38,179 nt of DNA from contig JANQHV010000327.1 of the NCBI GenBank assembly GCA_028282505.1, positions 1 to 38,179 on the forward strand, read 5' to 3'. Numbering within the stretch: the first letter of the stretch is position 1; each line of letters starts with the position of its first letter. Both the position numbers and the translations under genes were made by a program. The notes under the pieces were generated by a model. That model made no database searches, was not told the DNA's origin, and saw only the letters and a list, made by a program, of their open reading frames with translations. This stretch comes from SAR324 cluster bacterium (GTDB lineage Bacteria > SAR324 > NAC60-12). Positions 1 to 7,819 of the stretch are shown here, piece by piece.

Positions 1-1778
1 TTCTGATGTTCAATCCTTCTGCGGAAAGGTTGTTTGGCTTTAAAGCAGACGAAGTGATAGGAAAGAACATCAATATACTGATGCCGGAACCCTACCATAG
101 TCAACATGACAGTTATATCCAAAAATATCTTCAAACCGGGGAGAATAAAGTCATTGGATTATCTAGGGAGGTAGTAGGATTGCGTAAAGATGGTACTTCA
201 TTTCCTATGTATTTGTCAGTGGGAGAAATGGAGTCTCAAGGCCAAAAAATGTTTACAGGAATCGGCCATGATCTAACAGAAATTTACTTGGCGAAAGAGA
301 AAGCTGAAGTAGCTAACAAAGCCAAAAGCGAATTCTTGGCGAATATGAGTCATGAGATTCGAACTCCTATGAACTCAGTTATCGGTTTTAGTGACCTCTT
401 ATCTGCTCTGATTAACGATAAAAAACAAAAAAGTTATATCGAATCCATTCAGACCGCCGGAAGAAGTCTGCTGAAGCTCATTAATGACATTCTGGATCTC
501 TCCAAAGTGGAAGCGGGGAGGCTGGAAATCCAATATGAAAAGATATCTATTCGTTTCTTTTTTCAGGAAATTGAACAAATTTTCAAAGTAAAAATTGAAG
601 AAAAACAGTTACAGTTGCTGTTGGAAATTGATTCTGAAATTCCTGAATTTCTGAGAATTGACGAAGTCCGTCTCCGGCAAGTATTGATTAATCTAGTTGG
701 AAATGCCGTTAAGTTTACAGAAAGAGGGCACATTAAAATCCGTGTGAAAACGAAAGACAAAACCGAAAATCATGACAAGATCAATTTGATCATTGAGGTT
801 GAAGATACCGGTATTGGAATCCCTCAGGATCAACATGAACTTATCTTTGAATCTTTTCGTCAGCAGGACGGCCAAAGTATCCGAAAATATGGAGGAACCG
901 GTTTAGGATTGAGCCTGACTAAAAAATTAGTTGAACTCATGAATGGTCGAATTTCTGTAAAAAGTGCACCGAATGAGGGAAGTTGTTTCGCAATTCAGCT
1001 TCTTTCAGTGGACGTTCCTTCTAATGTACCTATTGAAATCAGGAAAAAAGAAGCGTTTACTCCCCAACGATTCCGTTTTGAAGAGGGACTCGTTCTTGTA
1101 GTCGATGATATTGAATCCAATCGAAGATTAATCACCGAGTCATTGAGTCAGATGGGTCTCGAATTTGTAGAAGCTGATAATGGAAAAAATGCACTCCTCT
1201 TTGCGGATGAGTTTAGTCCCGATGTCATTCTAATGGATATCCGTATGCCAATAATGGACGGATATGAAGCAACTCAAAAATTGAGAAACAATCCAAATAC
1301 TACTGATATTCCAGTGATTGCCATAACTGCTTCTGTGAGTAAAGGCGATATATCCACAATTAAAGAACTCGGTTTTGACGGATACCTGTCTAAACCTGTT
1401 AACCTGCATGCTCTCCTTTTAGAATTATCTAAATATCTCCGTTGTGAAAACATTTCTGAGACAACTGAATCGCCAGAGGAAAAAGGAGAACAAGATTTTT
1501 CAGATGAGCACTGGAACGTTCCTCCTGAAATAATGGAACAACTAGAAAACAAATTCCAAAAAGAATGGGAAACCGTTAAAAATTATGGAGTTTTTAATAA
1601 TATTGAAGTCTTTGGAACACAGCTGTTACAATTAGGGAATGATAATGATATTCCTCCACTCTCTAAATTCGGTGAGACCTTAACCTCCCAATCAGAAAGT
1701 TTTGATATTGAAGGACTTAATAGGACACTAGCCTCTTATCCAAAATTATTGGAACGACTGAGGTCAAAACTTTTGTGA
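1..1778 (+). CDS. Hybrid sensor histidine kinase (PAS-HisKA-HATPase-REC), 5' end outside window
   Basis: The gene is a membrane- or cytosol-located signalling kinase that autophosphorylates on His and passes phosphate to its own receiver. Numbering from the ATG at position 6, a PAS domain covers about residues 1-92, with the FixL-like stretches FNPSAERLFGF and REVVGLRKDG. A HisKA dimerisation domain follows with H116 in NMSHEIRTP, then a HATPase_c domain with N box (LINLVGNAVKFTE), G1 (DTGIGIP) and G2 (GGTGLGLSL). The receiver is at about 362-475 with DD near 367, phosphoacceptor D411 in LMDIRMP, and K463. A tail of about 100 residues has no domain I recognise. The first codons lie inside the PAS fold and the frame stays open to the window edge, so the real start and any input or membrane domain are upstream. 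No partner response regulator is visible. The family is certain; the signal is unknown. Confidence 0.93.
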   Translation, partial: LMFNPSAERLFGFKADEVIGKNINILMPEPYHSQHDSYIQKYLQTGENKVIGLSREVVGLRKDGTSFPMYLSVGEMESQGQKMFTGIGHDLTEIYLAKEKAEVANKAKSEFLANMSHEIRTPMNSVIGFSDLLSALINDKKQKSYIESIQTAGRSLLKLINDILDLSKVEAGRLEIQYEKISIRFFFQEIEQIFKVKIEEKQLQLLLEIDSEIPEFLRIDEVRLRQVLINLVGNAVKFTERGHIKIRVKTKDKTENHDKINLIIEVEDTGIGIPQDQHELIFESFRQQDGQSIRKYGGTGLGLSLTKKLVELMNGRISVKSAPNEGSCFAIQLLSVDVPSNVPIEIRKKEAFTPQRFRFEEGLVLVVDDIESNRRLITESLSQMGLEFVEADNGKNALLFADEFSPDVILMDIRMPIMDGYEATQKLRNNPNTTDIPVIAITASVSKGDISTIKELGFDGYLSKPVNLHALLLELSKYLRCENISETTESPEEKGEQDFSDEHWNVPPEIMEQLENKFQKEWETVKNYGVFNNIEVFGTQLLQLGNDNDIPPLSKFGETLTSQSESFDIEGLNRTLASYPKLLERLRSKLL

Positions 1779-1800
1779 TCTCAACCGGTCGAACCAAAAC

Positions 1801-1960
1801 CTTAGGAATGTTCCAAAAATAACTTACACATTTACTTGTCTTTTATTCCGATTTCCTGCGTTGACGCATCGCTTACGTAGTTCGACTACACAGACGATCC
1901 ATCACCTTAAAAATCGAAAAAAATCCTGCGCAAATTCGTGTAAGTTATTTCTATCGCCTT
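1801..1960. repeat. Palindromic interspersed element, long copy
   Basis: The outer ends form an inverted repeat: AAATAACTTACAC at about 1818-1830 pairs with GTGTAAGTTATTT near 1939-1951. A small inner palindrome GTAGTTCGACTAC lies near 1876-1888. The first 43 bases (1801-1843) are repeated exactly at 15857-15899. The element sits between the kinase and the small secreted protein. It has no open frame and looks like a non-autonomous or REP/MITE-type repeat. Confidence 0.6.
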
Positions 1961-2077
1961 CCTTATTAAATTTCAGTGATACCTGAAAATGTGAAGAAAG
2001 CCTAAAAAGACTGAGATTTAAGATCGACAGTTTTTGGCCATTTGCTACTCCGACTCCACATTCTCGAAAAACGAGAT

Positions 2078-2371
2078 TTATCTGGAGCGAATTATGAATC
2101 GGTCAAGGTTTAATTGTTTCTTTTTTGCTGTAATATTTATGCGGAATTGATGCGGTTTTCTAATATTGTTTTCTATATAACGTTCCGGGTCTAAGGTTTT
2201 TCTCAAGTAGTTTTGATATCGGCTTTCTGCTTCATTACGAGTAGAAGAAGGGGTTGGCGATGACCGGTTTTCACAGTCTTTTTTATATTTGCATTGAGTG
2301 GGGTTTTGGGCTAATACTGCAAATGCTATAAGCATCAATGGTATCATGAAAATTGTAAAACGTATGTGCAT
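2078..2371 (-). CDS. Small secreted protein of unknown function
   Basis: A 97-residue product begins with a strong signal peptide: a short basic start, a hydrophobic core IFMIPLMLIAFAVLA, and likely cleavage before QNP. The mature part is highly charged, with two Cys (C28 and C34) close to its start, and includes the segment TLDPERYIENN. I chose the ATG at 2371 because GAGGAT lies six bases ahead of it; an upstream in-frame ATG at 2383 has no such site. It stands alone between a repeat element and a gene-poor stretch. I recognise no family. It is likely periplasmic or exported. Confidence 0.5.
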   Translation of the reverse strand: MHIRFTIFMIPLMLIAFAVLAQNPTQCKYKKDCENRSSPTPSSTRNEAESRYQNYLRKTLDPERYIENNIRKPHQFRINITAKKKQLNLDRFIIRSR

Positions 2372-2435
2372 GGCTATCCTCATTTTATAGAATATTCGTT
2401 TTAATCAGAAATGTGTTATTGGATCAGGAGAGAAC

Positions 2436-2585
2436 TTGAAGAAGTTGATAAGGTGGATTGGCAAGATATGGCGAGAATATTTTATCCTGCCAAACCAGTT
2501 CAGAGCAAGTTCACCGGAAGCATTGGAGAAGCAAGTATTGGGGAATGTATCAACAGCTGGCAAATCAAGACAAGCTTATACTTGA
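2436..2585 (+). CDS. Possible 49-residue small protein (TTG start)
   Basis: The stretch 2384-2846 has no long gene. One short frame looks coding: a TTG at 2436 preceded by AGGAGA about four bases away, then 49 codons to the TGA at 2583. The product begins LKKLIRWIGKIWREYFILP, a basic amphipathic helix, and continues to a polar tail ending in KSRQAYT. A competing frame (ATG at 2411, 65 codons) is less protein-like. No family is recognised and this could be chance. Confidence 0.3.
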   Translation: MKKLIRWIGKIWREYFILPNQFRASSPEALEKQVLGNVSTAGKSRQAYT

Positions 2586-2762
2586 CCACTACAATTTCCA
2601 AAGATTAAGAGTAAGATTGCAACAATAAGAATTTGAATACTTATTTCTGATTAGCGGTACTAAGAAAATTGTGAATATGCGCAAAAATATTTTTCATGAT
2701 AATAAAATAGACTGACTACTGATTTGAACCATCTGAATACTCAGTTACTCATTAAAAATAAT

Positions 2763-2778
2763 AACTCTCTTAAGAGTT
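2763..2778. terminator. Short hairpin, possible terminator or leader structure
   Basis: AACTCT and AGAGTT form a 6-bp stem around the loop CTTA, ahead of the small gene at 2847. No clear T run follows, so it may be a leader structure instead of a terminator. Confidence 0.25.
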
Positions 2779-2846
2779 TGTGGACACGTCTATGTCTATT
2801 TTTCTATTTAACAAAAACCAAAAACAAATAAAACGAAGGAGGCCAT

Positions 2847-3026
2847 ATGAAGCGTGCCAGTCCAAAGTCACAAGTCACTCACGGAGAGATTGAAGAGGCC
2901 ATGAAATTCTTTTTCGCCAGAGGAGGAAAAGTGAAAACACTTCCTCAGCAAAAGAACTCTTCTATCACAGTAATTGGGGCAGATAAGTGGAGTGCTTACG
3001 AGTCGCTGGGAGACTTACACTTCTAA
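2847..3026 (+). CDS. Small basic protein of unknown function, 59 residues
   Basis: An excellent ribosome binding site (AAGGAGG) lies five bases ahead of the ATG, the best in this part of the window. The product starts MKRASPKSQVTHGEIEEAMK, has the segment FFARGGKVKTLPQQ, and ends YESLGDLHF. The short amphipathic helix followed by a glycine-rich turn and a strand suggests a compact cytosolic domain, possibly nucleic-acid or ribosome associated, but that is inference. It ends about 100 bases before the convergent glyS stop. No family is recognised. Confidence 0.55.
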   Translation: MKRASPKSQVTHGEIEEAMKFFFARGGKVKTLPQQKNSSITVIGADKWSAYESLGDLHF

Positions 3027-3128
3027 CTTTATCGGAGATTCAAATGACTGCATCTCATCTTGGAATTTGGTTTTGAACTGGTCCTCAGTCTTGCAAAACC
3101 AAATTCCTCATCCATTCCTTCCTTTTTT

Positions 3129-5207
3129 TCACGACTCTTTTGCAAATACAATATTGCTCAGATCTATGTAAAGTAATGACCAACTGGCAATGGACTGGCA
3201 AATAAACAAACGATTTTGCCGATTGATCATGTCTTTATCCATCACCAGAACCTTGTCAAAGAATTTAGTAATGACAGGCTCTAAAACAAACAATGTTTGC
3301 AAATAATGGTCTAAATCCAACTTCGATAAACTCAAAGGTTTAACGACTTTCCACAATTCTTTTTCTTCTGATTCAGAGAGCGTATTTTCATCAATGGAAT
3401 CAGGAACAGAAGCGTGTTCTTTTCTAGAAATATTACCAGCCCTGACAATTGCTTCAACAGCTCGCTTAAAGACAGGCGACTCCAAATGTTCGTGCAATGC
3501 TTCAGCCAGTTGCATTTGTTGTAACGGCAACAACTCTTTTCCCTGAAGTAACGCATCGATCACATCATAACGGATCTTTGCTTCTTGCATGAAAAATCGC
3601 TGGCGTAAGACAAAAAATTGTGCCAACTCTTCCACAATTTTAGGAATATCCAGGTTCAGGTTTTGCTGAGCCTCCAGTATTTCCAAGGCTTTGGTGTTCA
3701 GATCATGAATCGATAACATCAACTTTGCTTCAAGGATCAATTGAACCACGCCCTGTGCCATGCGCCGCAGTGCATAAGGATCTGCAGAGCCCGTTGGTAC
3801 GATATTGAGAGAAAATGCAGTGGCCAGCATATCCAGTTTCTCTGCCAGGGCAACGATAACAATTTCTATATTCTGTGGAACACTGTCCTGAACATAACGT
3901 GGATGGTAGTGTTCCCGCACCCCCTGGCTGACCAGTTCGTTTTCACCTTTCAATCTGGCATAACACTCACCCATCACTCCTTGTAAGGCTGGAAACTCAT
4001 AAACCATTTGTGTTTGCAGATCAAATTTACAAAGTTTAGCAATGCGAAGTGCATCTTCGGTTTGCTGTTCATCCAACTGGAGCAGTGTGGCAAGATATTG
4101 ACTTAGGGATTGAATGCGTTCTATCCGTTGTGCCAGAGAACCACGTTTCTGAAAAAAGACAACCCGCTGGGCCTGTGCATTAAAAAAGTCCAGCTCATGC
4201 TTTTGATCCTCCTGATAAAAAAAGCGAGCATCATTCAAACGAGCCCGAATTACTTTTTCATTCCCCTGAGCGACCACATCCGCACAATGGGAATCACCAT
4301 TACGAACTGTGATAAAATGGGAAAGCAACGATTGATTTTGGTCATATACCGGAAAATAACGCTGATGCTTTGCCATAGCTGTAACCAAGACCTCAACAGG
4401 AAGAGAAAGGAAATCTTTTTCAAAATTGCCCAGCAGAACAGTAGGCCACTCCACCAGATTGGTCACCTCTTCCAACAAATGGTCCTCCAGGACTACAGAA
4501 AATTGGTGAGTTTTCTCCAATTCCTGGACTTGTTCTATGATCATCGAACGTCGTTTTTCATAGTCCGCAACAACATGATGTTCATGCAACAAATCAGAAT
4601 ACTGTTGCGCATGTGGAATTTCAACGGGTTCTGTGTGTAGAAAACGATGGCCATAAGTGAGGTTCCCTGATTTTACCATTTCCAGTTCAAGAGGGAGGAC
4701 GTCTCCATTCCAGAGCAAAGTCAACCAACGGATGGGGCGGACGTATTTCATTTTATAGCGTCCCCATCGCATATTTTTGGGAAAATAGAGCCCCGTAATC
4801 CATTCGGTTGCATTTTCTTCGAGGATTTGGCGGGTCAATTTACCAATGACTTCTTTGCGAGCAAATACAAAGTCCTTGCCATTGAAATCTTGAATAAACA
4901 ATGTGGACAAATCAATCTGATTCTTTTTGGCAAATCCCTGTGCGGCTTTGCTCCATTCCCCATTTTCGTCTTTGGCAATATTAGCAGGAGGACCTTTGAT
5001 TTCCAGTACTTGATCGTCTTGTTTTTCAATCAAGCCATCCAACAATACGGCAAGACGGCGAGGCGTCGAAAATGTGTCTATTTTCTGAATTTCCAGCTTG
5101 TTTTGTTCACAGGTTGCCTGAATTTTTTCTGCAAGCTGTTTCAAAGCAGGCAGAATCACATCTGCTGGCATTTCTTCCAAACCAATTTCTAATAAAAATG
5201 TATTCAT
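3129..5207 (-). CDS. glyS: Glycine--tRNA ligase beta subunit
   Basis: This is the beta chain of the bacterial alpha2beta2 glycyl-tRNA synthetase, which binds tRNA-Gly and supports the catalytic alpha chain in the cytosol. The 692-residue product is family length and carries the N-terminal [11 protein letters not shown], the central YFPKNMRWG and RPIRWL, the [12 protein letters not shown] motif, and a helical C-terminal region related to anticodon-binding domains. I start it at the ATG at 5207 because this gives the family N-terminus (MNTFLLEIG) and a 4-bp ATGA overlap with glyQ; the frame extends nine codons further upstream inside glyQ. Translational coupling to glyQ is likely. The subunit is essential. 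Confidence 0.97.
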   Translation of the reverse strand: MNTFLLEIGLEEMPADVILPALKQLAEKIQATCEQNKLEIQKIDTFSTPRRLAVLLDGLIEKQDDQVLEIKGPPANIAKDENGEWSKAAQGFAKKNQIDLSTLFIQDFNGKDFVFARKEVIGKLTRQILEENATEWITGLYFPKNMRWGRYKMKYVRPIRWLTLLWNGDVLPLELEMVKSGNLTYGHRFLHTEPVEIPHAQQYSDLLHEHHVVADYEKRRSMIIEQVQELEKTHQFSVVLEDHLLEEVTNLVEWPTVLLGNFEKDFLSLPVEVLVTAMAKHQRYFPVYDQNQSLLSHFITVRNGDSHCADVVAQGNEKVIRARLNDARFFYQEDQKHELDFFNAQAQRVVFFQKRGSLAQRIERIQSLSQYLATLLQLDEQQTEDALRIAKLCKFDLQTQMVYEFPALQGVMGECYARLKGENELVSQGVREHYHPRYVQDSVPQNIEIVIVALAEKLDMLATAFSLNIVPTGSADPYALRRMAQGVVQLILEAKLMLSIHDLNTKALEILEAQQNLNLDIPKIVEELAQFFVLRQRFFMQEAKIRYDVIDALLQGKELLPLQQMQLAEALHEHLESPVFKRAVEAIVRAGNISRKEHASVPDSIDENTLSESEEKELWKVVKPLSLSKLDLDHYLQTLFVLEPVITKFFDKVLVMDKDMINRQNRLFICQSIASWSLLYIDLSNIVFAKES

Positions 5208-6145
5208 GATTGCTCTCCCATTTCTTCTACCCATTTTGCAGCAGCTTGACGATCTTTCATCAATGGAAAACCCAGTTTTCTACGTTCTTCCAAAAAAATC
5301 ACAGCCACCTGATGAGCTAATTTACGTACCCTTCCAATAAAACTCGCTCGTTCCGAAACACTGATTGCTCCTGCTGCATCTAACTGATTAAACGTGTGAG
5401 AGCACTTCAAGACATAGTCGTAGGCAGGGAAAACGAGTTTCTCCTCCATGCACCTTTCCGCCTCTTTTTCATATTGGTCAAAAAACAAAAATAAAAGGTC
5501 TGTATCCAGAATCTCAAATGTATATTTGGAATGTTCGTACTCTGGTTGCTTAAAAATAGCATCGTAGGAGACACCTTCCACAAATTCGAGATCAAACACA
5601 TTTTCTTTTTTCTGCAGGTATGAGGCAATGCGTTCCAGCCCGTAAGTCAGTTCCACAGAAACAGGATTGCATTCTAAACCTCCCACTTGCTGGAAGTAAG
5701 TATATTGTGTGATTTCCATGCCATCCAGCCAAACTTCCCAGCCCAGCCCCCAGGCTCCCAGGGTAGGCGATTCCCAGTTATCTTCGACAAACCGGATATC
5801 ATGCTCCAGAGGATCAATGCCCAATACAAACATTGACTCCAGGTATTTTTCCTGAACATCATCCGGCATTGGTTTCAAAATCACCTGATATTGATGATGT
5901 TGATACAGGCGGTTGGGGTTATCCCCATATCGACCATCAGTAGGACGACGTGATGGTTCCACATAGGCAACATTCCAGTCTTCTGGACCGATGGTTCGTA
6001 AAAAAGTCGCAGGGTTCATAGTCCCTGCTCCGGTTTCAATATCATATGGATTCAGCAAGATACAGCCCTGCTCTGCCCAAAACTGATGCAACGCCATAAT
6101 AACATCTTGCAACATATAAATGTTCTTTTGTGCTGTCATAATCAT
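5204..6145 (-). CDS. glyQ: Glycine--tRNA ligase alpha subunit
   Basis: This is the catalytic alpha chain of glycyl-tRNA synthetase, which activates glycine with ATP. The 313-residue product is nearly full-family in sequence: [20 protein letters not shown], the [15 protein letters not shown] class II motif region, [10 protein letters not shown], and [21 protein letters not shown] at 6145 and ATG at 6139 are both possible starts and neither has a clear ribosome binding site. It is first in the glyQ-glyS operon. The gene upstream on the same strand ends 95 bases away. Confidence 0.97.
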   Translation of the reverse strand: MIMTAQKNIYMLQDVIMALHQFWAEQGCILLNPYDIETGAGTMNPATFLRTIGPEDWNVAYVEPSRRPTDGRYGDNPNRLYQHHQYQVILKPMPDDVQEKYLESMFVLGIDPLEHDIRFVEDNWESPTLGAWGLGWEVWLDGMEITQYTYFQQVGGLECNPVSVELTYGLERIASYLQKKENVFDLEFVEGVSYDAIFKQPEYEHSKYTFEILDTDLLFLFFDQYEKEAERCMEEKLVFPAYDYVLKCSHTFNQLDAAGAISVSERASFIGRVRKLAHQVAVIFLEERRKLGFPLMKDRQAAAKWVEEMGEQS

Positions 6146-6240
6146 TATATTGAGTTAATTGGTTGGTGGGACAAGTAAAGTAAAGGAATCTTCTTGAAGG
6201 TAGAGAGATTGAAAGAAAATGAATACGTGCCCTGATTTTG

Positions 6241-6648
6241 TTATTTATCCTGTTTCTTACCAGAAAGTCTTTGTTCTAACGAAATAACCTTTCCCTGGGA
6301 ATCTTCAGTTTCTGAATTGACTTCTTTTTCCTGGTTTACCAATGGTTCTTCATCCTCCTCGCTATAAAAGTCATAATCTTCGTTCCATTCCTCATGCTCT
6401 ACCATATTTTTGATGGAACTGACTTTGCTGTGAATCGCATTCAGCATTACAACTCCACAAATTCCAAGACTCAAAAGACCAGCCTCAAAAATGGTCAAAG
6501 GAAAAAACAGACGAATTCCCCAGATGGCCGTCGCAATGATAATTCCTGCAAGCACAATATGGAAAAACCAAAAAAACCAGCGTATGGCCAGACTGAGAAC
6601 CAAAGCCATGACAGGATTGGTTATTTTGAATTCATGTTCCTTTGGCAT
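6241..6648 (-). CDS. Small membrane protein with acidic C-terminal tail
   Basis: The 135-residue product has three hydrophobic segments at about residues 14-30 (ALVLSLAIRWFFWFF), 30-50 and 52-70. A strongly acidic cytosolic-looking tail follows (EEWNEDYDFYSEEDEEP), then a basic end. It lies upstream of glyQ on the same strand with a 95-base gap, so it could be cotranscribed. No family is recognised. It may be an inner-membrane accessory protein. Confidence 0.65.
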   Translation of the reverse strand: MPKEHEFKITNPVMALVLSLAIRWFFWFFHIVLAGIIIATAIWGIRLFFPLTIFEAGLLSLGICGVVMLNAIHSKVSSIKNMVEHEEWNEDYDFYSEEDEEPLVNQEKEVNSETEDSQGKVISLEQRLSGKKQDK

Positions 6649-6711
6649 TTTTTTGATCTACTCACTTTGATTAGGAAGAATGATTTGGTGTAATATAACC
6701 ACTAAAATGTA

Positions 6712-6804
6712 ATATAGTGCTCCAAAAAAGTTTTTTCAAAATCCCCCTAACTCCCTTTGAAAAAAGGGGGAACTCCAGGAAACAACTTTTCTGGGGCACT
6801 ATAT
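6712..6804. repeat. 93-bp perfect-ended palindromic element (MITE-like)
   Basis: The arms 6712-6732 and 6784-6804 are inverted repeats matching at 19 of 21 positions. An inner hairpin is built on CCCCCT and AGGGGG (about 6744-6770). The 13-base sequence ATATAACCACTAA occurs on both sides, at 6693-6705 and 6801-6813. This layout suggests a small folded mobile element or a bidirectional terminator between two divergent genes. Confidence 0.6.
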
Positions 6805-6807
6805 AAC

Positions 6808-6865
6808 CACTAAGAGCACAAAGGAACACAAGTGTTTTATTTAGTGTTTTTTGGTGTTCTTAGTG
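6808..6865. repeat. Second inverted repeat next to the palindromic element
   Basis: CACTAAGAGCAC at 6808-6819 faces GTGTTCTTAGTG at 6854-6865, a 12-bp inverted repeat with one mismatch and a 34-base AT-rich loop. It resembles the AT-rich palindromes found between genes in several bacterial groups. Together with the previous element it fills the 289-base gap ahead of the glycosyltransferase. Confidence 0.45.
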
Positions 6866-6937
6866 ACCAATAATTATTAATTTGATGTAATATAGCGTTT
6901 CACACACAAATGGACAATTATTTTTTACGTGGTTTTC

Positions 6938-7819
6938 ATGATCTATGAGAATGCCATCTTATTTGCTTGTGATGGTTTGGTAAAAACAAGTCACAAACTG
7001 TATTTCCATTATCAACAATACCCGTGGCATTTATTACATCCAGAAAATAATCCTGACGACTGTGAACATCAGCGTCGTGTGCAACGTCGTATCCTGGGGC
7101 AGAATTTGGAAATCTCCCCTTCCTGTCATTTGTCAGGAAACTACATCTTAGGGATTGCTCCCTTTGCTTCCAATTATTATCATTTTATTACAGACTTGGT
7201 AGACTGTTTAGCAACCGGGCCAAAATGGCCCATACTTTTACCAGAAAACATGCCCAGGCACTATGTGGATTTTCTACATTTTTGCAACTTTCCAACACTT
7301 TTCCTTCCCCCAAAAGTCTATCGAGTTGAGAATCTTTTGATCCCTCCTTACAATGGATGGAGTGTGAAAAAAGTAGTGGGAATCCGTCAATTTATTTTGC
7401 AAAAACTGCCTGAATCTTTATCCAGCCAACCTTCCCGAAGAATCTACATTTCCCGCAAACTTGTTCAAAAGAGGCATCTACGCAATGAAGAAGAATTTTG
7501 GCCCTATTTAGAAAAATATGGATTTGAAAAAATTTACTTAGAAAATCTATCCGTTGTCGATCAAATACAATTGATACGAAACACTTCTCATTTGATTGCT
7601 CCTCATGGAAGCGGTTTGATCAATCTTATTTTCAGTTCCTATCACACAAAAATTCTGGAAATTCGCCCAACTGTCAGCAGTGGACAATTTTGTTACGAAC
7701 AATTATTTTCCAATGGCTGGACACATTATCAATATTTAGTTCCTCCAAAACGTGCTCATTTTCTGATGCCTATTGCTGAATTGGAACAAATTTTACGACA
7801 GTGGTTTGGCCACCTTTAA
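6938..7819 (+). CDS. GT61-family (DUF563) glycosyltransferase
   Basis: A cytosolic glycosyltransferase that probably adds a sugar during surface polysaccharide or glycan synthesis. Family signs are NYYHFITDLVD near residue 83, RRIYISRKLVQKRHLRNEEE near 165-184, GFEKIYLENLSVVDQ near 194-208, and the diagnostic HLIAPHGSGLINLIFSS near 217-233. The 293-residue length is typical of the catalytic domain alone. I use the ATG at 6938; a GTG three codons upstream is an alternative, and no clear ribosome binding site decides. Its last 27 bases overlap the end of the convergent Hsp70 gene. No other polysaccharide genes are adjacent, so its acceptor is unknown. Confidence 0.8.
   Translation: MIYENAILFACDGLVKTSHKLYFHYQQYPWHLLHPENNPDDCEHQRRVQRRILGQNLEISPSCHLSGNYILGIAPFASNYYHFITDLVDCLATGPKWPILLPENMPRHYVDFLHFCNFPTLFLPPKVYRVENLLIPPYNGWSVKKVVGIRQFILQKLPESLSSQPSRRIYISRKLVQKRHLRNEEEFWPYLEKYGFEKIYLENLSVVDQIQLIRNTSHLIAPHGSGLINLIFSSYHTKILEIRPTVSSGQFCYEQLFSNGWTHYQYLVPPKRAHFLMPIAELEQILRQWFGHL

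Noticed and set aside
2974-3171. 65-codon frame between the small gene and glyS
   Set aside because: It overlaps the better supported 59-codon gene and the glyS end, and has no ribosome binding site.
4110-4640. 176-codon frame opposite glyS
   Set aside because: It is a shadow of the strongly conserved glyS reading frame.
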